NCBI GenBank assembly: GCA_001939145.1
Contig: LSRX01000054.1
Span: forward strand, 1,225,016-1,289,015
Direction: 5' to 3'
Length of the DNA: 64,000 nt
Origin: Symbiodinium microadriaticum
Lineage: Eukaryota > Sar > Dinophyceae > Suessiales > Symbiodiniaceae
Every line of letters begins with the position of its first letter. The stretch's first letter is position 1. Position numbers and translations under genes: made by a program. This document shows, piece after piece, positions 34,101 through 45,897 of the stretch. The notes under the pieces are model-generated. The model was not told the DNA's origin. It searched no databases and saw only the letters and a program-made list of their open reading frames with translations.

Positions 34101-35750
34101 TTCAGACCCACCCTAAACCCTAAACCACACAAAACCCTAAACCCTAAACCACACAAAACCCTAAACCCTACAAAACCCTAAACCACACAAAACCCTAAAC
34201 CACACAAAACCCTAAACCACACAAAACCCTAAACCCTAAAGGCCCTAAAGGCCCTAAACCACGCACTGCACAGTCTCACGTGGTCTTTGGCCTCAGGACT
34301 CGGCTCTCGGGGTGTTGGGCCGCCCACGGAAATTCTGAACGCGCGAACGTCCCTATGCTGGAACACGGGAGCCCCAAATACCACCTTCTCCGTGGCTGCA
34401 AAAGCGCTATAATATAATATAGTATATTTTATCGTAGTATAACATAATATAGTATATTATATTACAATATAGTATAAAGTCTCCATTCGTCATTGAATTG
34501 AGCCTCCAGTCCTACACTGGACCGTTCACCTCTATAGTGCGACCCAGAACAGAGGACAAACACTATGAACCCTGCACACCCCGTCCTCAAAACCTTTTCC
34601 AATCGGCGTCTACTTGTCTCCCGAAGTTTCTGCAACCTTCAACTCTAGCAGATTCGCCCGCTTCTCGAGTTCAGCGGGTGCTGTTACGCGATTGCGAGGG
34701 ACGGCCCTTGCTTCCCGTTATGCCGTCCTCCTGCCTACGCCGTTGGAGATGCCAGGTTCAATTGATTCTTAGTTTGCCTTCAGCGTCCCAGTGTCGCGTG
34801 TTATGGACGCTCTTTGGTTGCTGCGGCCCCCGTGCTGCTGCAGCCTATGCAAAACCTTCTGCACACAAGGAAATGCTCCGCCAGGCAGCCCTTGCAAACC
34901 TAGCATGACGAAGTATGGGTGTATGAAGGGATGCTGAGATTCTCGGATAAGACCTTGCACTATTGTTGGCCTGAAGCTCGGCTAGCGGCTAGCGGACAGG
35001 ACAGCTCCGCGGCTTGAACCTGCTACCTTTTCAATTTGCACCGCCAGGCGTCGCGGAAGCAGATGGTGTATTCTGGAAATGGTACTGACTCTGCCTCCTG
35101 TCCAAGAGATATGCCTCATGATTACCAAGCCCGGCAAACTGCAATGCCTACGAGTATAAGGGCTATACCACATAGACACAGACAGGCAGATACGGAGATA
35201 CATAGCAAGGTGGACAGCTGCAAGATATGGCAATTCAAAAAGCCAGTACCGATTTGCACGCGCAATCGTCCCCTGCAGGCAAACTTTGCATTGGCATTCG
35301 GTCCTATCAACTTTGCATGGAAAGGCCGAATGGGGATGATGGAGCTGGCTTGTTAGCTCAGTCATACATGACAAGTCTGCCATGCTCGCCAAAACCCCGA
35401 TCGGCCCGTCCCCTCGGCTTTGCTACAGGCTCCTGTCGACAGGATTGAGAATGCAGTGAGAATGTTATCGCATGTGCACCTGCAGGTCAATTCTGCACAC
35501 TCCCTATGATGCTGGTGACCGTGATGCTGATCATCAAATAGGAGCATGTGTCATTCTCCACCCTATCCTGCCTCGACAAGGCCTAGCACAAAATGAGACG
35601 CATGGGTTTTTTTCTCGTGCAGTTCCACTTCATAGCCTAATTTCGGGAATCACCCACCGTAACAAACACTGTTTTTCCATCTGTCCCCATGCCTCGCCTA
35701 TACGGAAAGAGTCTGCCCCCGCGGCTGAGACCTCTTTCTTGCCGGATGCG
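31195..35750. other. Mostly unique intergenic sequence
   Basis: Small telomere-like arrays lie at 31195-31260, 31410-31430, 31780-31815, 33660-33700 and 33993-34013. A CCCTAAACCACACAAAA variant array is at 34110-34258, an AT-rich patch at 34410-34475, and a degenerate AT-rich palindrome at about 32515-32612. No open frame could be tied to a protein family. Confidence 0.5.
34110..34258. repeat. Telomere-like array with CACACAAAA spacer
   Basis: The unit CCCTAAACCACACAAAA repeats about six times with occasional extra heptamers. It is a secondary higher-order repeat built on the telomere-like motif. Confidence 0.85.
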
Positions 35751-35754
35751 GCAC

Positions 35755-36035
35755 ATCTGCCTGCCTGTGTGCCTGTCTGTATATCTGTATGTCTGCATGT
35801 AGACGTGGCTGCGTACGAATGCACGTATGTGTGTATGTGTGCACTTGTGTATGCGTGTGTGCGCGTGTGTGCGTGTATGTAAACACATATACATATATAC
35901 AGAAACACCTACCTACCTACCTACCTACCTACCTACCTACCTACCTACCTACCTGTCTACCTGTCTACCTGTCTACCTGTCTACCTGTCTACCTGCCTAC
36001 CTACCTACCTACCTACCTACATACATACATATACG

Positions 36036-36066
<31 letters not shown>

Positions 36067-36774
36067 GCATATGTGAATCTAGTGCGCACGTGTGCGTGCA
36101 GGTGTGTACTTCTGTATATGTGTGCGTGTGCATTTACAAGTATTCGTATACGTACAAGTATAGGTGTAGGTATAGGTAAATGTAACGCTACAGAAATACG
36201 TACAGGTATGAGGTATAGGTATACTTCCAGGTATAAGTATACGAATAGGTATAGGTATAGGTGAATCTATATGTACATGTGCAGGTGTAGGCATACATGC
36301 GGTCGTGAGCATGCAAATGCACATGGGCACGCCTATGTGGATGGATGCGGATGTAGATGTCGATGTGTGCCTATTTCTGTATGTGTGTGGATGTGAGTGA
36401 GTGTATGTATGTGTATGTGTGTGAGTATATGCATACCCGCGTGCAGTGTATGTGTATGTGTGTATATGCACCTACCCACCTATCTATCTATCTACCTACT
36501 ACCTATTTATCTATCGATCCATCTTTCTGTCTGTCTGCGTGTGTACCAATCTATACATCGACCTAAGTACCTATCGGTTTATCTATCTGTCTATCCATCT
36601 CCTTCTCTTTCTTTCGCCAGGGGTAGTCCCGCTTCACTCCCCCTCTCTGTCTCTGTCTCTCTCTCTCGCCATTCTCTTCTTCTTCTTCCCCGGGGCATAC
36701 GGGGCGGGTCAGACCCCCGGCCTACCGGCCCCCCATATGTTACGGGGCTTTTGGGGGCCATTCTCTCTCTCTCC

Positions 36775-36828
<54 letters not shown>

Positions 36829-37471
36829 TCGCTCTCTGTCTCGCTCCCTCTCTTCAGGTAACGTCTATCTATTTATCCAGCCTCCCCGGCCACATGTACG
36901 TCTGTACGTATGCATGTATGTATGTATGTATGTATGTCTGTCTGTCTGTACATGTGTATATGTATGTGTCAGCACATAGCTGCATGCATCTTGTATGTAC
37001 ATGAATGTACGTGTATGCATGTATGCACATCTGCATGTGTGTCTATGTATGTATCTGCACGCATCTGTATGTATATGCAGGCACATGCATGTGGATGTAG
37101 GTGTAGCTGTAGAATGCATTTCTGTATGTACAAGCACATACGCACGTGTATGTGTGTGTATACACCTGAACATACAAATAGACAGATAGATAGATCGATA
37201 GATAGGTAGATAAGTACAACAACAAATGAACACGGAAGTATAGATATAGATACAGATGTAGACATAGACATAGATATTATGGATACAGATATAGATGTCT
37301 ATAAAGATGCACTGTAGATAAAGATACAAACAGTATATGTATACATCTGAACTTGCATGTGTATATATATATATACACACAAATACAGGCAGATACGGCG
37401 TACACATATGCATATGCATATACACATTCAAAGCATATACAGATACATATCCATGTCTGCATATGTATGTG

Positions 37472-37549
<78 letters not shown>

Positions 37550-37580
37550 GACATAGACATAGACATAGACATAGACATAG

Positions 37581-37623
<43 letters not shown>

Positions 37624-37720
37624 TATATATATATATATGTGTGTGCGTGTGTGTGCAAGTGTGTGGTTAGATGTATATGCATATGTATAAATAAACTTCT
37701 GTATATAAGTTTGTGGTGAC
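35755..37720. repeat. Microsatellite cluster
   Basis: In order: GTGTATGT-type repeats (35755-35880), (CTAC)n and CTGTCTAC (35907-36020), TA-rich (36020-36070), GTATAG/GTATGT mixtures (36100-36460), (CTAT)n (36475-36600), a unique GC-rich piece (36615-36750), (CT)n (36755-36855), TGTATG mixtures (36895-37180) and (ATATAC)n with an (ATAGAC)n core (37470-37625). Open frames are repeat artefacts. Confidence 0.9.
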
Positions 37721-37849
37721 CTGCCTGTACATAAGTGCTTATGCCTGTCTATCTGTCGGCGTGTGGGTGCGTGTGAGCATGTTACGTATGACAGTTGCTT
37801 CTTCTCTGTCTGCTGCTTCCTTGCGAAGCCAAAGTATGCACAATATGAA

Positions 37850-38820
37850 ACAATCCTAAACCCTAAACCCTAAACCCTGACACAACGATGAAAAAGGGCC
37901 CTGTCAGTCTCAACCCAGGCAAAGGGTATTCGCTCGGCAGGATTTGGTCTTCTCTCTGTACAAAAGCAAGACCTGAGCACAGAGACGGTTGCATCCCCGT
38001 GGAGCCTCATTTGGGGGCTTAGGGTTTTGGGGTTTAGGGTTTAGGGTTTAGGGTTTTATGGTTTAGGGTTTAGGGCTTAGGGTTTAGGGCTTTAGGGCTT
38101 TAGGGTTTTCGGGTCTAGGGCTTTAGGGCTCAGGGTTCACTGGCACCCGCATGGGAGTTTCGGAAGGTACAGGAGCAAGCCGTGTAGACTCTAAACAGCT
38201 TCTCTCGAAGTTGAAGAACCTCCACCCCACCCCGCATTTATGTTCGACGTCTTGCATGATGTGTAGCCCTGCACATATGAGGATGAACTGCATGCAGGGC
38301 CCTGATCATTAATTAAAGACTAGGGCGTTTGGGTTATAATAAACCCCAAACCCTAACCCCCCGAAACCCCTAAACCCCGAACCCCTGAACCCCTAAACCC
38401 CGAACCCTCAAAACCCGGAAACCCCTAAACCCCTAAACCCCGAACCCTCTAAACACTCCTCCCGCCTGGGCCCATCAAGGCCGGCTCTTCCGGGAGCTCT
38501 GTTGCTCCGATGCGGCACTCCTTCCTGAGCTCAGCAGGTCGGGTTTGAGGGTTTTGGGGGCCGTTTAGGGCCGTTGAGGGCTTCGGGATTAGGGTTGAGG
38601 GTTTAGGGCTCAAAGTTTGAGGTTAAGTGTTGCTTTGACGCTTGCTTTCGGGCTCTGGAAAGGACCATGGCTAAGAAGCTCCGCAGAAACGAACTCTTCA
38701 GTGTACTGTAGAGGGTTCAAAGTTTCATGTTTCGGGTTCGGGGCTCCAGTCTTCAACCTAATTTAGGGTTGAGGGTTAAGGGGTTTAGGGGTTTAGGGAA
38801 ACCTTAAACCCGGAATTTTG
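37850..38820. repeat. Telomere-like arrays in both orientations
   Basis: A short CCCTAAA array (37855-37878), a TTTAGGG/TTTAGGGC array (38015-38135), a CCCCTAAA/CCCCGAA array (38340-38455), and scattered TTTAGGG at 38560-38610 and 38760-38800. Confidence 0.8.
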
Positions 38821-38949
38821 AACCCCAAAAGCCTTTCGCACCTCAATTTGCAGCAGAGCTTCGCTGAAACGGATGCCGTTCAACACAAGCAACATGTTAG
38901 GTTGCCGTGCCTCCTTTCTGTGGCCGAGGTTTGGGCACGAAGACAACAT

Positions 38950-41650
38950 TGAGGCTATAGCCATATACAGACCATGTAGAGATGTATGCATGCATGTATA
39001 CATACTGACATACAAATATATAAATATATGTATAAATATGAATACAAATCTCTATCTATATATATATATATATATGTATATGTATAGTCGCCACCCTCCT
39101 AGGACCAACCTCGGCCATGCAATTGCCGTGTTACTGTTGTTTACAATGTATTCGCATCATACTGCAATAAAAAACAGGTGCCAGCTTCGTAGCTGTATGT
39201 CTCGCCGTTTTGTCTACTTAGAGGTCATGTGGCGTACGTGTGAAATACTTGCCAGTATGTTTCCTGCTATCTCATATTCGAGTAGCAATTACGATGCATG
39301 TGTTGTTGCCTTCTGTTAGAGTTAATGCCCAACTACCGTTGGATTAGTATTCGCTGAGAGTGTTGCTCATCGAGTACTTGTGTCACGCATGTATGCATGA
39401 GTTACCAATACCTGTTATCTAAATTTCACAGAATAGTTAGGATCTGTGTTATTCCTTCTACTAGCGTCCAACATGCATTTCACATCGGATCAGTATGTGT
39501 TGATTTGTTCGTACCGTTTCGCCTCATATTTAAGTCTGCTGAATTAACAAACGAGAACATATTCATAAACATCTAATACTAAATTTGTCTTGGAATAAGT
39601 AGTCGTTTCAGCAATGCGAGATTAAACGCCACACAGAAGCTAAGTCCTACTTCGTTCTTAGATAGTAGCTACCCTTTTATTGCATTCATGAAGAGACAAC
39701 CGGCGGTTCGTTGGTGACTAACTCATAGGAAACTGCTATGTCAATAAACAGCTTCATCAATGACAATCATCATCATAATGATATTTCTGGTAGTAATTAT
39801 GATAGAAACAGTGCTCGTCCGAACATGGTTTACTTGCTAGTGAGACGATCATAGCAGATGAACTCAACATTCTGCCAAACATCAAAAAAACTGTTCCATT
39901 ACAAAAATGTGCTGAACTAAACTGGCCAACCACCAGCTGTAGTTCTTGAACATTACGGCTTTTGGTTGTGATCGAACATGAAGGAGCAATTGCTTATTGT
40001 CACGTAGACCTGAGGTTTACAGTCATGAATGTTTGATTAACTTTCGCGTTAACATCACATGTTAGATGAGCATTAATTTGCATAGCTTCTCTTCTCTGTT
40101 TGTTGTCAGCACTGAACATCAAATACTGCGACAAATGTGTTCATAAGGCTAAGCTCCGCAGTAACCTGTAGGCGTGAAACGGGTTTAGGGGTTTAGGGGT
40201 TTAGGGTTTAGGGTTTAGGGTTTTGGGTTTCGGGTTTAGGGAACGCATCAAGATGCGTAAACTATGCCAGCCCAATAAACGATTTCCAGTCAACAACAGT
40301 CCTTTGCAAAGAGAAGCGCGCAGTGGTCAAACACCAAAGGAGCAATCGACCAAGTATGGGTTCTATGCCCAACACACATCACTGAGAGGTATTATTCAGA
40401 GATATGGAGATTGTACTCGGCTCTCAGCGGACTATGAAGCTTACGGTACATGATGATTAGGACTCGGCAAATTCGGCTGAACATCCGGTATATGTGACTG
40501 TGTATTCATTTAACATGCAATACATATTAGTTGCTTTAGCATTTACTTGTGTGCAAATGTGTGTCATGGAACAACATGCTCATACCAACGAGATCTTAGA
40601 TAAGAAAACATGAGATGTCGATATTCCGTTTTTGCACATCAAGTTGCTAAACATGTACTAGACGCATACTGGTCTTCTTCTCCTTCTTGTCAAATTAGTA
40701 ACTAGACATATTTGCGTATAGGTATCGACCGATTTCAGAACATGTGTGACTGTCTCAGCTACTAGTCAAGTTACTAATCTATGATATAGAAAACCTGCCA
40801 CATGGTTTTATGGATATCAACAGCTAAGCAAATGTTTGTCAATCTTAGATTTCGAACTATATTGGCCATACACTGGTTGGAGCAGCTCGAACACGACTTA
40901 ATCACCTTACGAGCATTCAGACATCACGAAGTTCCAACAAAGTCCAACTTCAGAAAGCAAAACTCCCCAACACAGGAAACTTACAGGCGTCTCAGAGCGA
41001 TGCCTGAGTACGTGCGCGAGAGAGAGAGAGAAGACAGTTTGGGTATATACTTTGGGAGTGCAAAAACATCCGAAAATTCCATTCTTAACATTTCGAAAAG
41101 CCGAAAAATCCGAACTCCCGAAATGCCAAAAGCTCTCCTCATACTTTCTGGCAGTTTTAGAACTGTTCGGAATTCTTGGAATATTGGATTGTTTAGAAAT
41201 TGTTGAATTGTTGGAAGTGCTGGGTTTTGCTGAATTTGTTGGATCTGTTTGGAATTTTTGGAATGGTTGGCTTTGTGGTCTTTCTTGAATTTTGGCATTT
41301 TGGAACCGTCGAGATTTCATGTGAAAGGTGTGTCCTTCGGAGGGGCTAGCATATGTGTGTATATATACACTTATATTTGTATATAAGCATGTGTATTTGT
41401 ATATCTAGAAACAGAAACAAAAAAAACAAGAAAATAATAAAACAAGGAAACCTCCATGCATACAAGCATACATGTATACATACCTAGCTACCTAGCTACC
41501 TACTTAGCTGCCCACCTACCTACCTACATGCCTACATACCTACATAACTGCATACCTGCATACCTACATAGCGACATGCATACAAACACACGCACATGTG
41601 TATACATGTAATGTAGACAGAATATACGTATGTGTATATACACATATGTA
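38950..41650. other. AT-richer island without telomere-like repeats
   Basis: Apart from a short heptamer patch at 40182-40240, this 2.7-kb stretch lacks the motif found almost everywhere else and looks lower in GC. It contains TATA microsatellites (39055-39080), a 'TTGTTGGAA'-like degenerate repeat (41155-41300) and CCTACCTA tracts (41480-41540). No long open frame or familiar domain is present. Confidence 0.6.
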
Positions 41651-41819
41651 TATTGTTCTTCTCACCACGAAGAAGAAGGCTTCAAGTGGAGGAACTGTTC
41701 CTTTATGAGGATCACCAGGATGCCACAGGCATTGTGATCATCTGATACCACGAGAAAAGAGCCTATGAGGAGACTATGAACATCTAAAGAGAACATATAT
41801 ATATATATATATATGCATC

Positions 41820-42075
41820 ATATACCCTAAACCCTAAACCCCTAGACCGTAAACCCTGAACCCCCAGACCCTAAACCCTAAACCCTTTAGATACGTAAAT
41901 TTATATTCTAGCAAGTCTAGACTTCACATGGCCAACCTCGGATGGAGTCACTGGAACCGAGCTCAACTTGCAGCTGCCAAGAGGCTTGTGAGTATGATCA
42001 AGAATCCTAAGGCTTTAGGGTTTGGGGTTTAGGGCTTAGGTTTTAGGGTTTATATTATCAAGAATCCTAAACCCG
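41820..42075. repeat. Telomere-like arrays
   Basis: CCCTAAA units at 41823-41893 and a TTTAGGG array at 42011-42050. The second is bracketed by near-identical 18-bp direct repeats at 41993-42010 and 42053-42070. Confidence 0.8.
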
Positions 42076-43040
42076 CGATCGCCTCAGCAGCTTGAGCGTC
42101 CAAGAGCCGTGCTAGGGAAGGCATCGGATTCTCTGCTCTCCCCATAAGGACATCTGGGGGTTCAAAGGCGGTTGTCTGAGACCTCCAGGCGTCGCATTAA
42201 AGAACATTTCTGCACCATGCAAAGAGCCGAATTCTGCCGATGGCACGCCGGCTACATGCTGGTCCTCATGAACTGTCCCTATTCTGGGGTACAGTGGACG
42301 GCCATACCGTGAAATCCAGGGCTTGATGTGGCAGGAGAGTGAGCGACCTGCTTCAAGGTGCCACATTCAATGGAAGGACCTGGCGCGGTCATACTGGGGT
42401 TCGGGGGGTATTTGAGGGTTTCCTTCCGACAATAGGGGACCCTAATAAAGTACCCTAAATAGTAGGGTCCTTATTCTAAGGACCCCAAAATCAGGTACCC
42501 CCCTATTTTCGGAAACTCCTATTTGATAGCTTAGAGATTTATTGACAGAAGCTTGAGCCGTCGTCAGATGAAACGGCAGCCGTAGGATTATGTTGCAGGG
42601 GCCTCTAGCCGCTATGGCAAACTTCATGTGGACCCAGGACATGGTTCTAGGTGATGACCATCAAATACCGCTTCTTTATTGTCAAAACAACAAAAGTCAT
42701 GCCACAAACCGGAAAGCCCTGTTCGAATCAGTAATACCGCTATGTAACCCCCTACACAATTACAGTTAAATTTTAGGGATGACACAGTCTGTCAGCACTG
42801 GTGCCTAGGAGCTAACGCATGAAGCCTTCTTTGCTTGAGTGCCGATCTCTCTTCCCTTCCTGTGATCTTCATCTTCAGAGATGGAGGGCACAGCTTACCG
42901 GCAAGCATCGTGGCTTGAGCTCCCTATGAACTCACTCTCGTTCGTATGTAGAGCATTGGGAGCACCAAATTCCTCCGTAACTGAGCAACAAAAACCTCAG
43001 CGCTCCGCTGATCTATCCAGTCGTTAGGTCGTTAAGGTTT
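42076..43040. other. Intergenic with one palindromic element
   Basis: Unique sequence except for a palindrome at 42422-42514 (TTCCGACAATAGGGG... with its inverse ...CCCCCTATTTTCGGAA). No gene recognised. Confidence 0.5.
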
Positions 43041-43132
43041 ACCTGTAACCGAAAAGACCTACCTTTTTAAGGAACTATATATAGAAACCATAATAAGGAA
43101 CCCCAAAAAGGTAGGTCTTTTCGGTTACAGGT
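43041..43132. mobile_element. Palindromic MITE-like element with perfect long arms
   Basis: Arms starting ACCTGTAACCGAAAAGACC are about 28 bp and essentially perfect inverted repeats around an AT-rich centre, suggesting a young insertion. It is non-coding and occurs once here. Confidence 0.75.
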
Positions 43133-43937
43133 AGGGTTTAGTTAAAGGAAACTACAGGTGAGGAGTTTAGGGTATTTGGGGCTTCCATAAGGCTTCTGTA
43201 AGGTACATAGACCTTCTACAAGGCTCCTATAACGGTAACTAGCCACCTGAAAAATGTCCTAGACTTAGGGTTTAGGGAGTCCTAGTCTCGTGATCTTCTC
43301 CCTTTGGCTGTTTAGGCTTTAGGGTTTCGGGTTTTAGGGTTTAGGTTTTCGGATTTAGGAGTCCTAATCTCGTGATCTTCTCCCTTTGGCTGCGGAGGAA
43401 GCACCTTGGCTGCCTTCTGCTTTGCAGGAATCTCGCGGAGGGGGCCTTCACCCTGGCAAAAAGGGAGAGAGCCACCCTTTTCTTGCATCGAGGGCAGAAA
43501 AGATATACGGTAATTTTACCCCATTTTTGGGTTTAGGGCCGAAATGATTACCGATACTATTTAGCCTTCAACGCCCTCTTTGACAAGGATGATCACCCAC
43601 CGCGAAATCTCTGGATGCGAGGAGACGCATTGGACTTGACAGGTCAAGCTGGAATTTTGTTGACATGGATTTGAATGATCTGGGGGGCTTTGGGATTTGG
43701 GATGTAGTTGCCAGCTTTCACTGCCAAGTCCCTCAGAAGGGCTCCAAGTCACTATCGGTCTCCGTCTCGAGATCCTCCCAAAAAGAAAGAACACACTCCG
43801 GAAGGCCCAAACTGTGCCCCCCAAAACCCTACGCCCTGGTCCAAGAAGCCTGAAAGGGGGTCGTTACGGTGACCCTTCCCGTTAAGCAACCCTTGTAGCA
43901 ACCCCATAACACCACTTTAGCCGCCTCTAATGTCTTC
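43133..43937. other. Intergenic with a duplicated segment
   Basis: A 35-bp segment is repeated at 43276-43310 and 43358-43392 around telomere-like units. The remainder is unique, with no gene recognised. Confidence 0.5.
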
Positions 43938-44056
43938 CCAGACCCCCGGGAGGATCTAGAAAGTAGATCCCTTAATTTGGGACCCTAAACTACTAAAGGC
44001 TCTGTATAGGAACCCCCCTTATTGGATCTACTTTTTGCATCATCCCGGGGGTCTGG
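43938..44056. mobile_element. Palindromic MITE-like element
   Basis: The arms CCCAGACCCCCGGGAGGATC and the inverse ...GATG(A)TCCCGGGGGTCTGGG close the element, with AGTAGATCC as a second inverted motif. It is non-coding. Confidence 0.7.
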
Positions 44057-44410
44057 GTTGTGGATCCCCCGTTTAGAACCCTGACATGGCAGTAACCCTG
44101 GTAGCAGCCCTTAAGGGTAGCCCTTGGAGCATCCCTGACGGGTCTAAGGTTAAGGGTCTAGGGTTTAGGGTTTAGGGTTTAGGGTTTAGGGTTTAGGGTT
44201 TTTTTTGTTTTTGAAGTGTAATGAATCGGACTTTCCGCCTGATCCAGCCGCGTCGGAGCCTACACAGAAAACAACTAGACACCCCAAGCGCTCAGAGTCG
44301 TAGTAGATGTGGTGGAAGAGGTAGAGGGGAAGATACACAGCCCATCAACTTCAAGTTCGCACCAGGGTAGAACCACGACAGACGGCTGAACGGTCAGGGA
44401 CACGAGGCAG

Positions 44411-45300
44411 GAGCTAGCCGAAGAAGGAGATGAGAGAGCCAACGGTGTACTCAGCAACATCAAGGCAGAGGTGGTCGAGGTGGTCGAAGTCGCCAAAGCC
44501 AACGTACTGGTCGTCGATGTTGTCGAGGGTCGCCGCGAAGTCCACCCAGAGGTAGGGAGTCGTGAAGCTGAGGGAGCAGGCGAAGACGACACGCGATGGT
44601 ATGGGACTCCACCCCTGGTGCCAGTTCTAGATCGAGGCACACTAATGTAGTCCCGCCATGGGGGAAACCCACCACCTCGTCCAAGGACCCGTGCCGGAGT
44701 AGCACGAGCATCCACACGAAACGTAGAGACGTTGCTTTGGCGTGGCGGGCCGGGGCACCCCAAAGAAAAGAAAACCTATACATGTGCCTTGCGGTATCTT
44801 TGTGAAACCCCTGCGTATCCAAGGCCCGACTTAGCGTCCGAGGATTCGGCAGGGTGCCGTAGTCTCATTTCCGGGTGGTCTACCCCTGGCGTCAACAGAG
44901 GGGCAGGGCGTTCGACGCCTGTCTCCAGACTGATCGGGCCGCTTTACCATCACGTAAAACCCCCGCCCTTGCCTAAGGGGCGAGGTCACCAATACCACCC
45001 GCTAACCTGCCAATACCGCGCGTGCCAGAACACTTTAGCAGGAAAGGGCTTTCGCTGTTACCCCGCGGCTGCACGGGCCCCACAGCTCATCAGAAGGTCG
45101 TGGATAGTGTGAAGAAGGTGCGCACCTCCACATCGGAGGGTCTGGGCTCCTCCTCTAAATAGTTGGACACGGTCTGGTGTCGAGTGGCTCGGTAAGCTCG
45201 ACCTGGTCCCTCCTGATCCTCGGGTGACGAAACCGAGAACCGCAACCTATGACTCCTTGCTCACACCTGCCCGCCCGAAGGCGGCCCACCGGTCTAGGAT
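44411..45300 (-). pseudogene. Degraded second viral ORF, possible capsid
   Basis: No single frame stays open. The most protein-like piece is the last one, minus strand about 44630-44411, with SRVVFACSLSFTTPYLWVDF and a hydrophobic end GSLISFFG before TAG. Alternating beta-type residues are compatible with jelly-roll coat proteins. Upstream pieces in other frames (VSNYLEEEPRPSDVEVRTFF near 45130-45170) hint at further coding sequence interrupted by stops and frameshifts. The assignment rests mainly on position after the RdRp. Confidence 0.4.
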
Positions 45301-45897
45301 CTAGACGGGCGGGTGCGCAGCTGCATAACGCTGTGTGAGTTCGGAGGCCAATTGTAGGTCGCCCCCTTCTACCCCTTCGAAAGCATCGATCATGGCTAGA
45401 ATCGACTTCGAATCTGTTTGCATTTCTTTCGATATAGCGGATACCATCTGGGCGGAGAGAGCTGGATCTTCATCAGCTGCGACTCTCCCTCGCAAAAACT
45501 CGTACACGTTCCGAAGACTGTTGTCCAAGGAGTTATCCGAGATCAGATGGACGAGTTTTGACTCCCACCACTCGTATTTACGCCTCTGCAAATCCAATCT
45601 ATCGTCTTCCAGCATGTGCAAATGTACTCGCGCAACCATCGAGTAATAGGCAAATTGCAGAGGGCATTGTTCAGCAACCATCATAATGCTGATCATTTTT
45701 GTGGCGGCCGCTAGGTGCAGATGATCTCTCACATTGAATGTGATAGACGCGACTGAAAAGGTCTTGCGGAGTTTTGGAAAGCTGCGCATCTGTGTACCAC
45801 CGCTCAGCGGCACGTAGATGCGACTGGTGAACTCTATGCGGTTTTCCTTTGTCGATGAGTTGGTCCGGTGGAACCCTGCCGGTTCGGTCTTGGGGCT
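45301..45897 (-). pseudogene. Thumb region of the viral polymerase in a shifted frame
   Basis: Open from after the stop at 45900-45898 to TAG at 45303-45301. It begins with a short stretch resembling motif E and its surroundings (IEFTSRIYVPLSGG), followed by about 160 residues, largely helical in appearance, ending AAHPPV. It has no start codon of its own near the overlap and follows the palm directly, so it is best read as the C-terminal part of the same polymerase after a one-base frame change. Whether the shift is decay or an ancestral programmed site cannot be told from one copy. Confidence 0.7.

Noticed and set aside
34395..34475. TATA-rich patch as a promoter
   Set aside because: No gene follows, dinoflagellates largely lack canonical TATA boxes, and the sequence is simply repetitive.
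35789..37719. Open frames rich in Tyr-Ile-His or Cys-Met-Tyr-Val
   Set aside because: Direct products of TGTATG, ATATAC, CTAC and CT repeats.
44275..44763. 162-codon minus-strand frame behind the RdRp as the capsid gene
   Set aside because: Its second half is Ser/Thr-rich low-complexity sequence; another frame over the same bases is more protein-like (ending at about 44411).
45301..45813. The polymerase thumb region as an independent viral gene starting at 45813
   Set aside because: That codon is GTG on the minus strand and protein-like sequence continues upstream of it in the same frame, so it is the continuation of the polymerase.
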